This document shows positions 1 through 8,444 of a stretch of 54,913 nt of DNA, one piece after another. The notes beneath the pieces are model-generated. The model saw only the letters and a list, made by a program, of their open reading frames with translations. It made no database searches and was not told the DNA's origin. This DNA is from Ignisphaera sp. (lineage in GTDB: Archaea > Thermoproteota > Thermoprotei_A > Sulfolobales > Ignisphaeraceae). Every line of letters starts with the position of its first letter. Positions within the stretch are counted from its first letter, which is position 1. The stretch is from NCBI GenBank assembly GCA_028275825.1, contig JAPWTX010000007.1, positions 1-54,913 of the forward strand. Direction: 5' to 3'. A program made the position numbers and the translations under genes.

Positions 1-166
1 TATAATAATTAGGCTGCGGTAAACCAAGCTCAGATGCCAGGGCGAAGAGATCCTCTCTTCTATGAGGACTATACACAGCACTAACTACAGCATTTCTAAT
101 ACTTGCAAAAGCCCTCATGTGAAACTTGGCAACAAAACCACTCCCAACAAAACCAACTCTCAACAT
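1..166 (-). CDS. Gfo/Idh/MocA-family oxidoreductase, N-terminal part (runs off the window)
   Basis: Reading leftward from an ATG at 166, the frame stays open to the window edge for 55 codons. It begins MLRVGFVGSGFVAKFHMRAF, a Rossmann dinucleotide-binding motif (GxGxxA type) at residues 5-13 followed by the helix usual in Gfo/Idh/MocA dehydrogenases. A GGTGAT ribosome-binding site lies about 8 nt before the ATG. The family oxidises or reduces sugars and related compounds with NAD(P). The C-terminal substrate domain is outside the window, so the substrate cannot be inferred. Confidence 0.8.
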   Translation of the reverse strand, partial: MLRVGFVGSGFVAKFHMRAFASIRNAVVSAVYSPHRREDLFALASELGLPQPNYY

Positions 167-311
167 CTTAAAACATCACCTCTAATCTTTTTAGCTTTGT
201 AGGGTATTAAATTTAAACTACGGAAAATAAGAAAATAAAAACTATAAATTGAAGTAAGTAGTGAATTGAGTAAACCCAACAAAATCAAATCCATTTTGAC
301 ACCATTGTGCT

Positions 312-398
312 ATGGTTTTGCTTCAAGCTGTAGTTATCGCTATTTTAGGAGGTGTTTCTGCTGGTAGAGGAAATTGGGTAGGTGCCATTGGGACGTGA
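312..398 (+). pseudogene. Relic of a sugar-type ABC transporter permease (RbsC-like)
   Basis: A 28-codon open stretch reads VLLQAVVIAILGGVSAGRG and then NWVGAIGT before a stop. This resembles the conserved AAVVIGG..L.GGRG..GA segment of ribose/branched-chain-type ABC permeases. No further transporter sequence is visible on either side, so it looks like a surviving fragment of a decayed gene. The rest of the gap between 167 and 491 is AT-rich and shows nothing recognisable. The call rests on one short motif. Confidence 0.35.
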
Positions 399-491
399 AA
401 AGCTTAGGAAGTAGAATTACTTTATGAAATAATGAATTGTATTGGTTTACATCACTAAGTGTGAATTTTCTTGGATTTTATAAAGAGCTGC

Positions 492-2099
492 TTAATGTGA
501 GGTGTAGCTACTTTTTACCAATTCTATTGCTTCAGATGGGCACATGGATATGCATGCTGGTGTTAGTCCCCCTTGTCTGAGGTTTAGGCAGAGGTCGCAG
601 TTCGCTATATCTCCTCTGCTAATCCTAATGGCTCTTACTGGGCATGCATAGATGCAATCCATGCACTTGTTGCACTTCTTTGCGTCGATGATAATCTCAC
701 CTAGACTGCCTCTAACTATTGCATTTCTCTTACACGATGACTGGCATTTTGCATTTGCGCAGTGTAGGCATGATGTTGGGAATACTAATCCCTCATCCGT
801 CTTCTTAATCCTTATATATGACCTTCCGTCGTGAATAAAGTTGCACACAGTGTTGCAGGTTTCGCACCCAATGCATTTGGTGTAGTTGAATACTCTTAGA
901 AATGGCGATGTGGATAGACATGAAACTGCATCTACTTCTGCATATTTATTCAGAAAATCGCACATTGATTTAGCCATGTCATTGCTCCACGGCTCAAATA
1001 CCAGCACGGTTTTTTCAACAGGTCTCAGTTTTCTCAGCATATCCTCAATCCTCAGTTTCTCTCCTGAAAGCACAGAATCTATTATTTTCACAGCCTTTAG
1101 TGCATGGTCTATCGCTAGCCCTATTTTCGAAGGACCTGTAACTACATCGCCAACAGCAAAAATGTTGGTACCAGGTATCCTATAGTCACCTCCAACACAG
1201 AGTTTTCCAGAGGAATCAACGTATTTAGCTAGGCTCCCAGCGTAAACTGGTGGAGTTGGCACTTCGCCTATAGCCAGTATCACGAGATCTGTCTCTATAA
1301 CAAACTCTGTTCCAGGAATGGCTATGGGGCTGGGTCTACCGGTTTCATCAGGAGGCCCCAGCTTAGCTTTTACAAATTCTACACTTTTAGCATAGCTGTT
1401 CTCAACAATTATTCTCTTGGGCTGTACAAGCTCAATCCATTTAACCCCCCTAGCCATGAGCTCTCTAATCCTGTAAACCCCTGCAGGCGCTTCCTTAATA
1501 GTCCTTCTATACGCTAAGTAAACCTCGTTTAAACCCATAGACAAACATTCTTCAGCAGCATCAACAGCTGAAAGACCTGCTCCAATGACTATAGCCTTTT
1601 TAGCACTAGTAAAACTACTATTACTAGCCAAACCCATTTCAGCTAATCTTCTACTATACAGAAAGTTCAGTGCTGTGGTAACATTCTTTGCATTCTCGCC
1701 TTCAACTCCTAAACGCCTCGATCTCCAGGTACCTGTCGCAACAACAACAGCATCGTAAGTTCTTGACAATTCATGTAGGTCTAACCCTCTCTCAATAAAT
1801 TCATCCCCTTCATCATGGCCGCTCCCCACAGCTACCTTTGTCCTTAGGCAGAACCTTACCCCAAGGTTTTGCTCAAGATCTTTCCAACCCTCTACAACCT
1901 CGTCGACGGATATCCTTGAGCGTGGAATGGCAAAGGTCATCATCCCGCCAGGATATGGAAGCTTGTCATACACATCAATTTCGTAACCCCTACAAGCAAG
2001 GTAACCAGCAACAGCAAGCCCTGCGGGGCCAGCTCCAATAATAGCAATCTTCTTTTTAACTCCTCCAACAGGTTCCCTACATAAGAACGCAAACTTCAC
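492..2099 (-). CDS. GltD-like NAD(P)H/FAD oxidoreductase with C-terminal four-cluster ferredoxin domain
   Basis: The 535-residue protein joins two parts. Residues about 18-390 form a glutamate-synthase-small-subunit-like flavoprotein: the FAD motif IAIIGAGPAGLAVAGYLA, a second nucleotide motif VIGAGLSAVDAAEECL near 170, and GTNIFAVGDVVTGPSK near 310. Residues about 405-525 carry four cysteine clusters (CIGCETCNTVC, CLHCANAKCQSSC, CNKCMDCIYAC, CDLC..CISMC), enough for four [4Fe-4S] clusters of the HycB/DmsB type. It probably passes electrons between ferredoxin or the neighbouring AOR and NAD(P)H. The start is a GTG; no ATG precedes the FAD motif. It is divergent from the MoaD-like gene and AOR. 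The electron-partner role is inferred from context. Confidence 0.85.
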   Translation of the reverse strand: MKFAFLCREPVGGVKKKIAIIGAGPAGLAVAGYLACRGYEIDVYDKLPYPGGMMTFAIPRSRISVDEVVEGWKDLEQNLGVRFCLRTKVAVGSGHDEGDEFIERGLDLHELSRTYDAVVVATGTWRSRRLGVEGENAKNVTTALNFLYSRRLAEMGLASNSSFTSAKKAIVIGAGLSAVDAAEECLSMGLNEVYLAYRRTIKEAPAGVYRIRELMARGVKWIELVQPKRIIVENSYAKSVEFVKAKLGPPDETGRPSPIAIPGTEFVIETDLVILAIGEVPTPPVYAGSLAKYVDSSGKLCVGGDYRIPGTNIFAVGDVVTGPSKIGLAIDHALKAVKIIDSVLSGEKLRIEDMLRKLRPVEKTVLVFEPWSNDMAKSMCDFLNKYAEVDAVSCLSTSPFLRVFNYTKCIGCETCNTVCNFIHDGRSYIRIKKTDEGLVFPTSCLHCANAKCQSSCKRNAIVRGSLGEIIIDAKKCNKCMDCIYACPVRAIRISRGDIANCDLCLNLRQGGLTPACISMCPSEAIELVKSSYTSH

Positions 2100-2131
2100 C
2101 TTGCTTCACAGCAACTTATTCACTGAATCAA

Positions 2132-2142
2132 CAGTTTAAAAC
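2132..2142. promoter_or_regulatory. TATA-like element shared by divergent genes
   Basis: The near-palindrome AGTTTAAAACC lies between the divergent flavoprotein and MoaD-like genes. On the plus strand it sits about 27 nt before the ATG at 2164, as expected for a leaderless transcript. On the minus strand the same box would place a start site near 2112, 13 nt before the GTG at 2099. One box could therefore serve both directions. This is position-based inference only. Confidence 0.4.
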
Positions 2143-2163
2143 CTTTTAATGCAGCTCAAAGAC

Positions 2164-2448
2164 ATGGGGAAGAGTTTGCGCATAAATATAAATATCTACA
2201 TGGATCTAGCAAAGAAGCTGGGCTGGAAAAATATAGAGCTGGTTATCGATAAAGAGAAGACAACTTTCAACGAGATTTTATCCACAGTTAAAGACTTGAA
2301 AGACGCTATTATCAATCAACTAGATGACTACATAATCTTAATAAATGGCTTAAACATCAAACTACTTAAAGGGCTTGAAACTGAGATATTGGGTGATACA
2401 ACCATAGATATATTTCCTCCCGCAGCAGGCGGTATCAACAAACATTAA
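2164..2448 (+). CDS. MoaD/ThiS-like ubiquitin-fold sulfur carrier with an extension after the diglycine
   Basis: A protein of about 94 residues with the beta-grasp pattern of MoaD: it ends ..DTTIDIFPPAAGGINKH. MoaD proteins donate sulfur for the dithiolene of molybdopterin/tungstopterin and normally stop at the GG. Here four residues (INKH) follow, so the terminal glycine would be blocked unless the tail is removed. I prefer the ATG at 2164 (Met6 of the longest frame, which begins at 2149) because a TATA-like box lies 27 nt before it. It lies just upstream of and co-directional with the AOR gene, which uses tungstopterin. Confidence 0.75.
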   Translation: MGKSLRININIYMDLAKKLGWKNIELVIDKEKTTFNEILSTVKDLKDAIINQLDDYIILINGLNIKLLKGLETEILGDTTIDIFPPAAGGINKH

Positions 2449-2481
2449 CTGTAGTGTAAAAACTTTGAACACCTTACAACT

Positions 2482-2712
2482 GAAAGCCTCGCTATTTATG
2501 GTGGAATGGAGGAGAATTTATAAGCTCTGTGATGATGGGTGTAATTGCCTCCAAATCCATTGCGGAGTCAGCAACTGCAAAACATGAAGAGAAGGACTCA
2601 GCTCAATGGGAGGTCTGTGATCACCTCAAATGCTCTGCAGATGTGAATATGAATAGTTGAGGAGAGTTGTTGGGCTGCTCAAGAACCTTCATCTCTTGGG
2701 GTGGGAGAGATA
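2482..2712 (+). mobile_element. IS200/IS605-type miniature remnant (copy 1), both ends present
   Basis: The left part, GAAAGCCTCGCTATTTATGG, matches the left part of the copy at 41070 and can form the subterminal hairpin typical of IS200/IS605 left ends. The right part keeps the last codons of a TnpB-like frame (ADVNMNS, stop, GE) and a G-rich right-end segment ending GGTGGGAGAGATAGTC. The interior is only about 150 nt, so this is a non-autonomous, internally deleted element. It fills the gap between the MoaD-like gene and the AOR gene; the AOR promoter lies just after it. Confidence 0.5.
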
Positions 2713-2730
2713 GTCGAATCTATAATGAAG

Positions 2731-2740
2731 GTTTATATAT
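2731..2740 (+). promoter_or_regulatory. TATA box of the AOR gene
   Basis: GTTTATATAT lies 34-43 nt before the ATG at 2774. It predicts transcription starting near 2762, just before the GGTGTGA ribosome-binding site at 2765. The AOR therefore probably has its own promoter, separate from the MoaD-like gene. Confidence 0.55.
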
Positions 2741-2773
2741 TAGTTCTCACAAAATATTCTCTAGGTGTGAGTT

Positions 2774-4669
2774 ATGCCTCTTGGAGGTTACATGGGTAGG
2801 GTTCTAAGGGCTAATCTGACAGAAGGCAAATTACTGGTTGAAGATCTGCCACCAGAGGATGTTCTTAGGAAGTGGATTGGTGGTCGTGGTCTTGGAGTGT
2901 ACTACATTCTTAAAGAGGTTAATCCAAGGGTAGATCCGCTCAGCCCTGGAAATAAGGTTGTTGTTGCCACAGGTCCCTTAACAGGTGTTACAGGAATACC
3001 TTCAGCTGGCAGGTGGTGTTCAGTCACAAAAGCTCCACTGACAAACACTATTCATGATTCTCAGAGTGGTGGTAAGTTTGGCCCTAGGCTAAAGTTCGCC
3101 GGCTTTGATCTGATAATTGTTGAGGGTAGGGCTGAGAAACCAGTTTATCTATGGCTTCACGATGGCAGGGCAGAGCTTAGAGATGCTAAGCATCTTTGGG
3201 GCAGAGACACTCATGACACGACAGACACAATTGTTGAGGAACTCACACCTGAGGTTGGCAAAGATGAGAGTAAGAACATTAGTGTTGCTTGTATTGGCCC
3301 GGCTGGAGAGAGATTGGCTAAAATTGCATGCATAATTAATGATAAGAGCAGGGCTGCTGGTAGAGGTGGTCATGGAGCTGTTTGGGGGAGTAAAAACCTC
3401 AAGGCAATAGCAGTATATGGGAATATGAAGCCGCCTGTAGCTGATGAAGAGAGGCTTGAGGAAGTTGCTATGAAGTCTCTGGATGTTATAAAGAAGTCTC
3501 CAGTAACATCACAAACTCTACCTAAGTATGGAACAGCTGCTCTGGTTAACGTCATAAATGCGCATGGCATCTTTCCAACCAGAAACTTTAGAACAGGGGT
3601 GTTTTCAGAGGCAAGCAAGATTAGTGGTGAGAGGATTGCTGATGAGATAATGGATTGGAAGATGGCTGAGGAAGAGGCTTGTTGGGGTTGTGAAATAAAG
3701 TGTGCTAGGTATACAAAAATTGCTAAACCTCCATTCACAGGTGAGGGAGGTGGACCTGAGTATGAAACTGTATGGGCTTTGGGTGCTGATACTGGTACAA
3801 GTGATTTAGCTGCAGTAGCTAAGGCTAACTACCTATGCAATGAGCTTGGCTTAGACACAATATCTATGGGGGCATCAATTGCTGCATTGATGGAGCTTAT
3901 AGAGCTTGGCAAAGTTCCTAAGGAGAAGTTAAGGGGGTTAAAAGTTGAGTGGGGCAATGGAGAAGCTTTAGTTGAATTAGTGTGGAGAACTGCTTACAGG
4001 TCTGGAATAGGGGATGATCTTGCCGAAGGTTCTACTAGACTTACGAAGAAATATGGGGCGCCAGAGCTAGCTATGGTTGTTAGAAGCCAAGAGCTGCCAG
4101 CCTATGACCCCAGAGGTGTGCAGGGGCATGGACTTGCATATGCTACTAGCAATAGGGGTGGATGCCACTTAAGAGCGTATCTAATAGCTCCAGAAGTTGT
4201 GGGAGTACCTCAGCTTATCAACAGGTTTGAGACTAAGGGCAAGGCTGAGTGGGTTAAGGAATTCCAAGACGTGTTTGCAGCAGTCGATAGTCTAATTGTA
4301 TGCAAGTTTGTGACATTCGCCTACTGGGCAGATTTAATGGCTGAGCAGTTATCAACTGTAACTGGGTGGAACATAACTGAAGAGGAGTTTAAGAAGATAG
4401 GTGAAAGAATTTACAACGCTGAAAGAGTATTCAATATACTGTCCTTTGGTGATGGCGAAGAGTATGACACACTGCCAAAGAGGTTGTTAGAGGAGCCCAT
4501 GCCTGAAGGACCTTCTAAAGGATATGTCGTTAAACTGGGTGAGATGCTACCAGAGTACTATAGAGTTAGAGGATGGATAAAGGGAAGACCCACAAGAACA
4601 AAACTTATAGAATTAGACTTAAAGTGGTTAGCTGAGTGGTTAGAGAAAGAAGGGCTGTTACCAGCTTAG
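2774..4669 (+). CDS. Tungsten-containing aldehyde ferredoxin oxidoreductase family protein (AOR 1)
   Basis: The 631-residue protein is full length for the AOR family, which oxidises aldehydes to acids in the cytoplasm with a bis-tungstopterin and reduced ferredoxin as product. It starts with the family N-terminus (GYMGRVLRANLTEGKL, GGRGLGVYYIL, PLTG). The [4Fe-4S] ligands are visible as C303xxC306xxxC310 and C510. Other family segments are GRGGHGAVWGSKNLKAI near 200 and DPRGVQGHGLAYATSNRGG near 445. It has its own TATA box and GGTGTGA site. It lies beside a MoaD-like protein and a flavo-Fe-S protein. Which aldehyde it uses (AOR, FOR, GAPOR or WOR subtype) is not decidable by eye. Confidence 0.93.
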   Translation: MPLGGYMGRVLRANLTEGKLLVEDLPPEDVLRKWIGGRGLGVYYILKEVNPRVDPLSPGNKVVVATGPLTGVTGIPSAGRWCSVTKAPLTNTIHDSQSGGKFGPRLKFAGFDLIIVEGRAEKPVYLWLHDGRAELRDAKHLWGRDTHDTTDTIVEELTPEVGKDESKNISVACIGPAGERLAKIACIINDKSRAAGRGGHGAVWGSKNLKAIAVYGNMKPPVADEERLEEVAMKSLDVIKKSPVTSQTLPKYGTAALVNVINAHGIFPTRNFRTGVFSEASKISGERIADEIMDWKMAEEEACWGCEIKCARYTKIAKPPFTGEGGGPEYETVWALGADTGTSDLAAVAKANYLCNELGLDTISMGASIAALMELIELGKVPKEKLRGLKVEWGNGEALVELVWRTAYRSGIGDDLAEGSTRLTKKYGAPELAMVVRSQELPAYDPRGVQGHGLAYATSNRGGCHLRAYLIAPEVVGVPQLINRFETKGKAEWVKEFQDVFAAVDSLIVCKFVTFAYWADLMAEQLSTVTGWNITEEEFKKIGERIYNAERVFNILSFGDGEEYDTLPKRLLEEPMPEGPSKGYVVKLGEMLPEYYRVRGWIKGRPTRTKLIELDLKWLAEWLEKEGLLPA

Positions 4670-4803
4670 TGAAGATAAATCATAACTATTTCTACAAAAC
4701 CTTTCTTCTTTTTCACTTCACTAAACATATCTCTAAAATCATTTGAAATAGTCGCAAGAGATTGAACCATTAGACTGTCTCTAAATTGTATCCTAACGAA
4801 ATT

Positions 4804-4882
4804 TAGACCTCCTCCCACCATAAAGAATGAGTATTCTTGAACAGCCCACAAGTTCCTCACATCTATTCGTGTTTACATCTGC
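4804..4882 (-). mobile_element. IS200/IS605-type right-end remnant (copy 2)
   Basis: On the minus strand this reads GCAGATGTAAACACGAATAG (codons ADVNTNR), then GAGGAACTTGTGGGCTGTTC and the terminal GGGAGGAGGTC. It aligns with the right ends at 2482-2712, 6035-6120 and 41070-41336. No left-end hairpin was found here, although similarity may continue to about 4945. A 64-codon frame over this region (4666-4860, minus) is explained by the remnant and is not called as a gene. The rest of the gap 4883-5140 shows only the promoter region of the next gene. Confidence 0.45.
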
Positions 4883-5153
4883 AATGATCAAAGATCTCTA
4901 TGCATTTCATGGTTGCTGAATCCGCATCCCACATGGGTTTGAAGAAGTTACATTTCTGGAACCATTATGCGGGTAGATATTTCTAAGTGATTTATAAATG
5001 CTGAGGTAAATCTTTTTACTGTTTTGCAACGAGTGTAAACTTTGGGTAATACTAATAAGGTCTAGTGATGTGCTTGTTGCTGTTGTTCGTGAATTGAGCT
5101 AGTTAAAGCTTTTTATTCTGGGTCTAGTTACTGCAGGGTTTTGGGTGGTTTTT

Positions 5154-6032
5154 ATGAGTGTTTGTGTTGTTGGTTTGGGTTTGATGGGCTCTGCCTTGGC
5201 TCGCAGATTGAAGAATGTGGGTTTCGATGTTGTTGTGTTTAATAGGTCTTTGGATAAAGCTAAGATGCTGGCTAAAGAGGTTGGCGTTAGTTTTGCTGAG
5301 TCTCCTGGGAAGTGCTGTAAAGAAGCTGATGTAACTGCGCTTTTTGTTGCTGACGATGAGGCTCTTATCGATGTTGTTTTAATGCCTGGTGGAATTGCTG
5401 AAGAGGTTAGGAATAGGGATGTTGTTAATATGTCAACGGTTTCCACAGCTATATCGCTGAGGATTTCCCGCGTTGTTGAGAATGGCGGTGGTAGATATGT
5501 TGAGGCACCTGTTTGGGGCAGTATTTCAGAGGTTCTCGAGGGGAAGCTTATAGCTATGGTTGCAAGTAGTAAGGAGCTTAGTGAGAATGTGAAGAGGTTT
5601 TTGTCAGCAGTTGCACAGAGAACAATAATTGTTGGCGAGATTCCGAAGGCAATGGCTTTGAAGCTAGCTTTAAACCAGCTAAACATGGTTGTAGTAGCAA
5701 TTTTATCAGAGACACTACCATTCCTAAAACTCTATGGAATAGACTTCAAGATCTTTGAGGAGCTTGTCAAGGGTAGCTGGATGGAGCCAATAGTTTCAAG
5801 GTATCTCAAAAGAGCTATTGAAGAACACCCACCCAGATTCAAAGTAGAGCTAGCCGCTAAAGACCTCCAATGCTTTATAGAATCTGCCAGAATACACAAG
5901 CTCAACACACCTATAACAGCAGCCACCATGCAGAGATACCTAGAGGCAACCATCAATGGATATGGAGAGAAGGACTATCCAAATATAGCTAAGTACATAC
6001 TAGACACACTAGAAAAACTAAAGAAACCTTAG
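5154..6032 (+). CDS. Beta-hydroxyacid dehydrogenase family protein (3-hydroxyisobutyrate dehydrogenase-like)
   Basis: A protein of 292 residues when started at the ATG at 5154, which follows GGGTGG by a few bases; an in-frame GTG at 5145 is the alternative. The N-terminus VCVVGLGLMGSALARRL is the NAD(P) motif, VEAPVWGS is the substrate-loop motif (usually DAPVSGG), and KLALNQ carries the expected catalytic lysine. The second half is the helical C-terminal domain. The family oxidises beta-hydroxyacids such as 3-hydroxyisobutyrate or tartronate semialdehyde-type compounds. The GSIS variation in the loop leaves the substrate open. It stands alone between two transposon remnants. Confidence 0.8.
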   Translation: MSVCVVGLGLMGSALARRLKNVGFDVVVFNRSLDKAKMLAKEVGVSFAESPGKCCKEADVTALFVADDEALIDVVLMPGGIAEEVRNRDVVNMSTVSTAISLRISRVVENGGGRYVEAPVWGSISEVLEGKLIAMVASSKELSENVKRFLSAVAQRTIIVGEIPKAMALKLALNQLNMVVVAILSETLPFLKLYGIDFKIFEELVKGSWMEPIVSRYLKRAIEEHPPRFKVELAAKDLQCFIESARIHKLNTPITAATMQRYLEATINGYGEKDYPNIAKYILDTLEKLKKP

Positions 6033-6034
6033 CA

Positions 6035-6120
6035 TCTGACCTCCTCCCTGCCCTGAAGGGCGAGAGCTCCCTTTGAGTGACTCACAGGTTCCCCTCATCT
6101 ATTTGGGTTTACATCTATAA
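6035..6120 (-). mobile_element. IS200/IS605-type right-end remnant (copy 3)
   Basis: On the minus strand it reads codons IDVNPNR, a stop and then GEPVS, followed by the perfect palindrome GCCCTGAAGGGC and the terminal GGGAGGAGGTCAGA. It is the best-preserved right-end hairpin of the four. It lies between the convergent dehydrogenase and ABC permease genes, and no left end or longer tnpB remnant accompanies it. Confidence 0.5.
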
Positions 6121-6135
6121 AAACCTTGTTTTATT

Positions 6136-6996
6136 CTAGTCCTCTACTGTTGTTTTTTCAAATGTTTTTACTGCTGTGACTAGCATGAGGCTTGTGAAAG
6201 CTATTAGTATTGCTAAGTCTGTTAATGGGTTCATGTATTCAAACCCCGCATTTGCACCTGCTAACCAGTATCGTACTGCATGAACAGAGTATGTTAGTGG
6301 ATTGAATTTTGCTATCCATTTCATCCACTCTGGCATTGTTGTTGGTGGGTAGAATACTCCACTCATGAATATCAATGGCATGGTTATTAAGTTTACAACC
6401 ATTTGGAATCCCTCCATGCTGCTGAACTTTAGCGATATTGTTGTTCCCAGTGCTGTAAACCCTAGTGTCATTATGAATACGTAGAGTATGGCTATGGGGG
6501 TATTGACAAGGTTAATATTATTCGTTAGCAATAGGCTCACTAGCACTATTAATAGTGATTGTATTGCTGCTACAATACCGTCTCCAACAATCCTACCAAG
6601 TATCACAACACTTCTTGGTGCTGAGGCTACTAGGGTCTCTTTCAGGAATCCGAACTGCTTATCCCATATAACACTTATGCCAGAAATAAAGCTAGCCATA
6701 AAAGCTGACATGACAACTATTCCCGTTATCATGAAAGTCACATAGTCTACCCCACCAAATAACTGCTTAAAGTAGTTTTCAATAGCCTTCACAATAACAT
6801 CCGCTACTGACGGCATGTTCGGAATGCCTGGCGCTGTTGGAATACTCTGTGGGCTAAATATTCCTCCCCAGCCAAGCCCTAGAAACACCATCCATAGCAA
6901 TGGGTTTAGTACTGTCATCACTACTCTCGATCTATTATTCCACCATCTCTTTAGCTGCCTGTAAATCATAGATGCAAAGGCGTCGGAAGAGCTCAT
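6136..6996 (-). CDS. ABC-2 type transporter permease (DrrB-like)
   Basis: The 286-residue protein has about six hydrophobic segments, a cytoplasmic basic N-terminus (YRQLKRWWNNRSRVVM) before the first one, and the ABC-2 signature region (FMSGVFYPPTTMPEWMKWIAKFNPLTYSVHAVR) near 205-240. It would form the membrane channel for the ATPase encoded immediately upstream. Its start overlaps the ATPase stop by 4 nt, so the two are translationally coupled. The family exports drugs, lipids or polysaccharides; the substrate is unknown. Confidence 0.9.
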   Translation of the reverse strand: MSSSDAFASMIYRQLKRWWNNRSRVVMTVLNPLLWMVFLGLGWGGIFSPQSIPTAPGIPNMPSVADVIVKAIENYFKQLFGGVDYVTFMITGIVVMSAFMASFISGISVIWDKQFGFLKETLVASAPRSVVILGRIVGDGIVAAIQSLLIVLVSLLLTNNINLVNTPIAILYVFIMTLGFTALGTTISLKFSSMEGFQMVVNLITMPLIFMSGVFYPPTTMPEWMKWIAKFNPLTYSVHAVRYWLAGANAGFEYMNPLTDLAILIAFTSLMLVTAVKTFEKTTVED

Positions 6997-7982
6997 CGGA
7001 ATCCCCTCACCCTCCTCCTCTGTGGTACAGATGGCTGCTCAAGAGAATCCCTCAACTCACGCCCCGTTAAGTGCAGAAACACCTCATTCAGTGTTGGCCT
7101 TCTGTAACTCGCTTCAGCAACCTGGAGGCTATTCAGACTCACAACCCTAAACACCTCGGGCAAGGCCTTAGAAGCGTCATCAACTACTAGCTCTAGCCTA
7201 TTGCCATCAAGCATATTGCATGCCTTAACAAAGTCAAATAACTTACAGAGATTGTTATCGTCACTGATTTTCTTCAGCGTCACATATATTACATCCTGCC
7301 CCAGCATTGATTTGAGCTCTTCTGCTGTGCCCATGGCTAGCACCTTTCCCTTATCCATAATAGCAATTCTGTGAGCCAGCTCCTCAGCCTCATCCATGTA
7401 ATGCGTTGTCATTAGTATCGTCATGTTGAACTCCTTCTTCAGATACTTTATATAGTCCCATATCTTTGCCCTAGACTGAGGGTCCAAGCCGATAGTGGGC
7501 TCATCCAGTATGAGTATCTCTGGCTCGTGAAGTAAGCTCCTAGCTATCTCCAGCCTCCTCCTCATACCACCACTAAAGTACATGACCTTCTTATGGGCAT
7601 ACTCCTTTAACTCTACAAGCTCTAACAGTTTCGTTATCTTCTCATGTAGTTCCCTCCCCCTCAACCCATTGAGTCTTCCATGAATATACATGTTGTCATA
7701 AGCTGACAACTGATTATCAAGACTTGGATCCTGAAAAACCACACCTATCCTCTTCCTCACTTCATCAGCATTCTTAACAGCATCATAACCTGCTACCAGA
7801 ACTATCCCACTAGTTGGTCTAAGCAATGTAGCTATAATGTGAATAGTTGTTGTCTTACCAGCCCCATTAGGACCAAGTAAAGCAAATATCTCTCCCTTCC
7901 TAATGGTGAAGCTAACGCCATTAACAGCTACTACATCTTTAAACCTCTTAACAAGATTCTCAACAACAATAATCTCGCTCAT
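6993..7982 (-). CDS. ABC transporter ATP-binding protein (DrrA/CcmA-like)
   Basis: The 329-residue ATPase has Walker A GPNGAGKTTT near 35-44, the Q-loop in VVFQDPSLDNQL, signature YFSGGMRRRLEIAR near 135, Walker B ILILDEPTIGLD near 155, and the switch histidine in MTTHYMDEAEE. The roughly 100-residue C-terminal extension is typical of DrrA-type exporters. It overlaps the padR-like gene upstream and the permease downstream by 4 nt each, forming a three-gene operon. It energises export by the adjacent permease. Confidence 0.93.
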   Translation of the reverse strand: MSEIIVVENLVKRFKDVVAVNGVSFTIRKGEIFALLGPNGAGKTTTIHIIATLLRPTSGIVLVAGYDAVKNADEVRKRIGVVFQDPSLDNQLSAYDNMYIHGRLNGLRGRELHEKITKLLELVELKEYAHKKVMYFSGGMRRRLEIARSLLHEPEILILDEPTIGLDPQSRAKIWDYIKYLKKEFNMTILMTTHYMDEAEELAHRIAIMDKGKVLAMGTAEELKSMLGQDVIYVTLKKISDDNNLCKLFDFVKACNMLDGNRLELVVDDASKALPEVFRVVSLNSLQVAEASYRRPTLNEVFLHLTGRELRDSLEQPSVPQRRRVRGFR

Positions 7983-8443
7983 CGAGAAACACCTAAGCTA
8001 CTAATCTCTTTCAAAAAATTCTCAACAGATCTCCTCAGCTTATCTACATCCTCATCGCTAAACCTATCAATATTCCTTACAACCTCTCCAACCCTCTTCA
8101 TAAACTCAATCAAACCACACTCCTTAAGTCTCGAAAACTTCTTATCAAAAGACTCTAAAGCACGTCTATTGCTCTCAAGATACTCCCTACCCTCCTGAGT
8201 AATCTCATAAACCACAACCCTCCTACCACCAGTACTAGGCTCAGAAGCTGAAATAAGCTCCATATCAACCATGTTTCTCAAAATAGGGTATATAACACCA
8301 GGACTGAGTCTAACATCAAATAATTTCTCTAACTCCTTCATAATCCTATACCCATGCATGTTCTCTTTGCTCAGCAATTCAAGAATCTTAAGCATAACAT
8401 AGTCCCTCACAAAGACTCTTACACTACGCCTCTCATGCCACAT
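7979..8443 (-). CDS. PadR-family transcriptional regulator
   Basis: Winged-helix repressor of about 154 residues from the ATG at 8443: LKILELLSKENMHGYRIMKELEKLF, then SPGVIYPILRNMVDMELI and GGRRVVVYEITQEGREYL are the PadR helix-turn-helix and wing, followed by a helical dimerisation tail. An in-frame GTG at 8467 lengthens it by eight residues. I prefer 8443 because a TATA box at 8469-8480 puts the start site at about 8448. As first gene of an ABC exporter operon it probably represses its own operon and responds to the exported compound. Confidence 0.88.
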   Translation of the reverse strand: MWHERRSVRVFVRDYVMLKILELLSKENMHGYRIMKELEKLFDVRLSPGVIYPILRNMVDMELISASEPSTGGRRVVVYEITQEGREYLESNRRALESFDKKFSRLKECGLIEFMKRVGEVVRNIDRFSDEDVDKLRRSVENFLKEISSLGVSR

Positions 8444-8444
8444 A

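Noticed and set aside
4666-4860. 64-codon minus-strand frame after AOR 1
   Set aside because: It coincides with the IS605-type right-end remnant; the other three copies of this sequence do not keep the frame.
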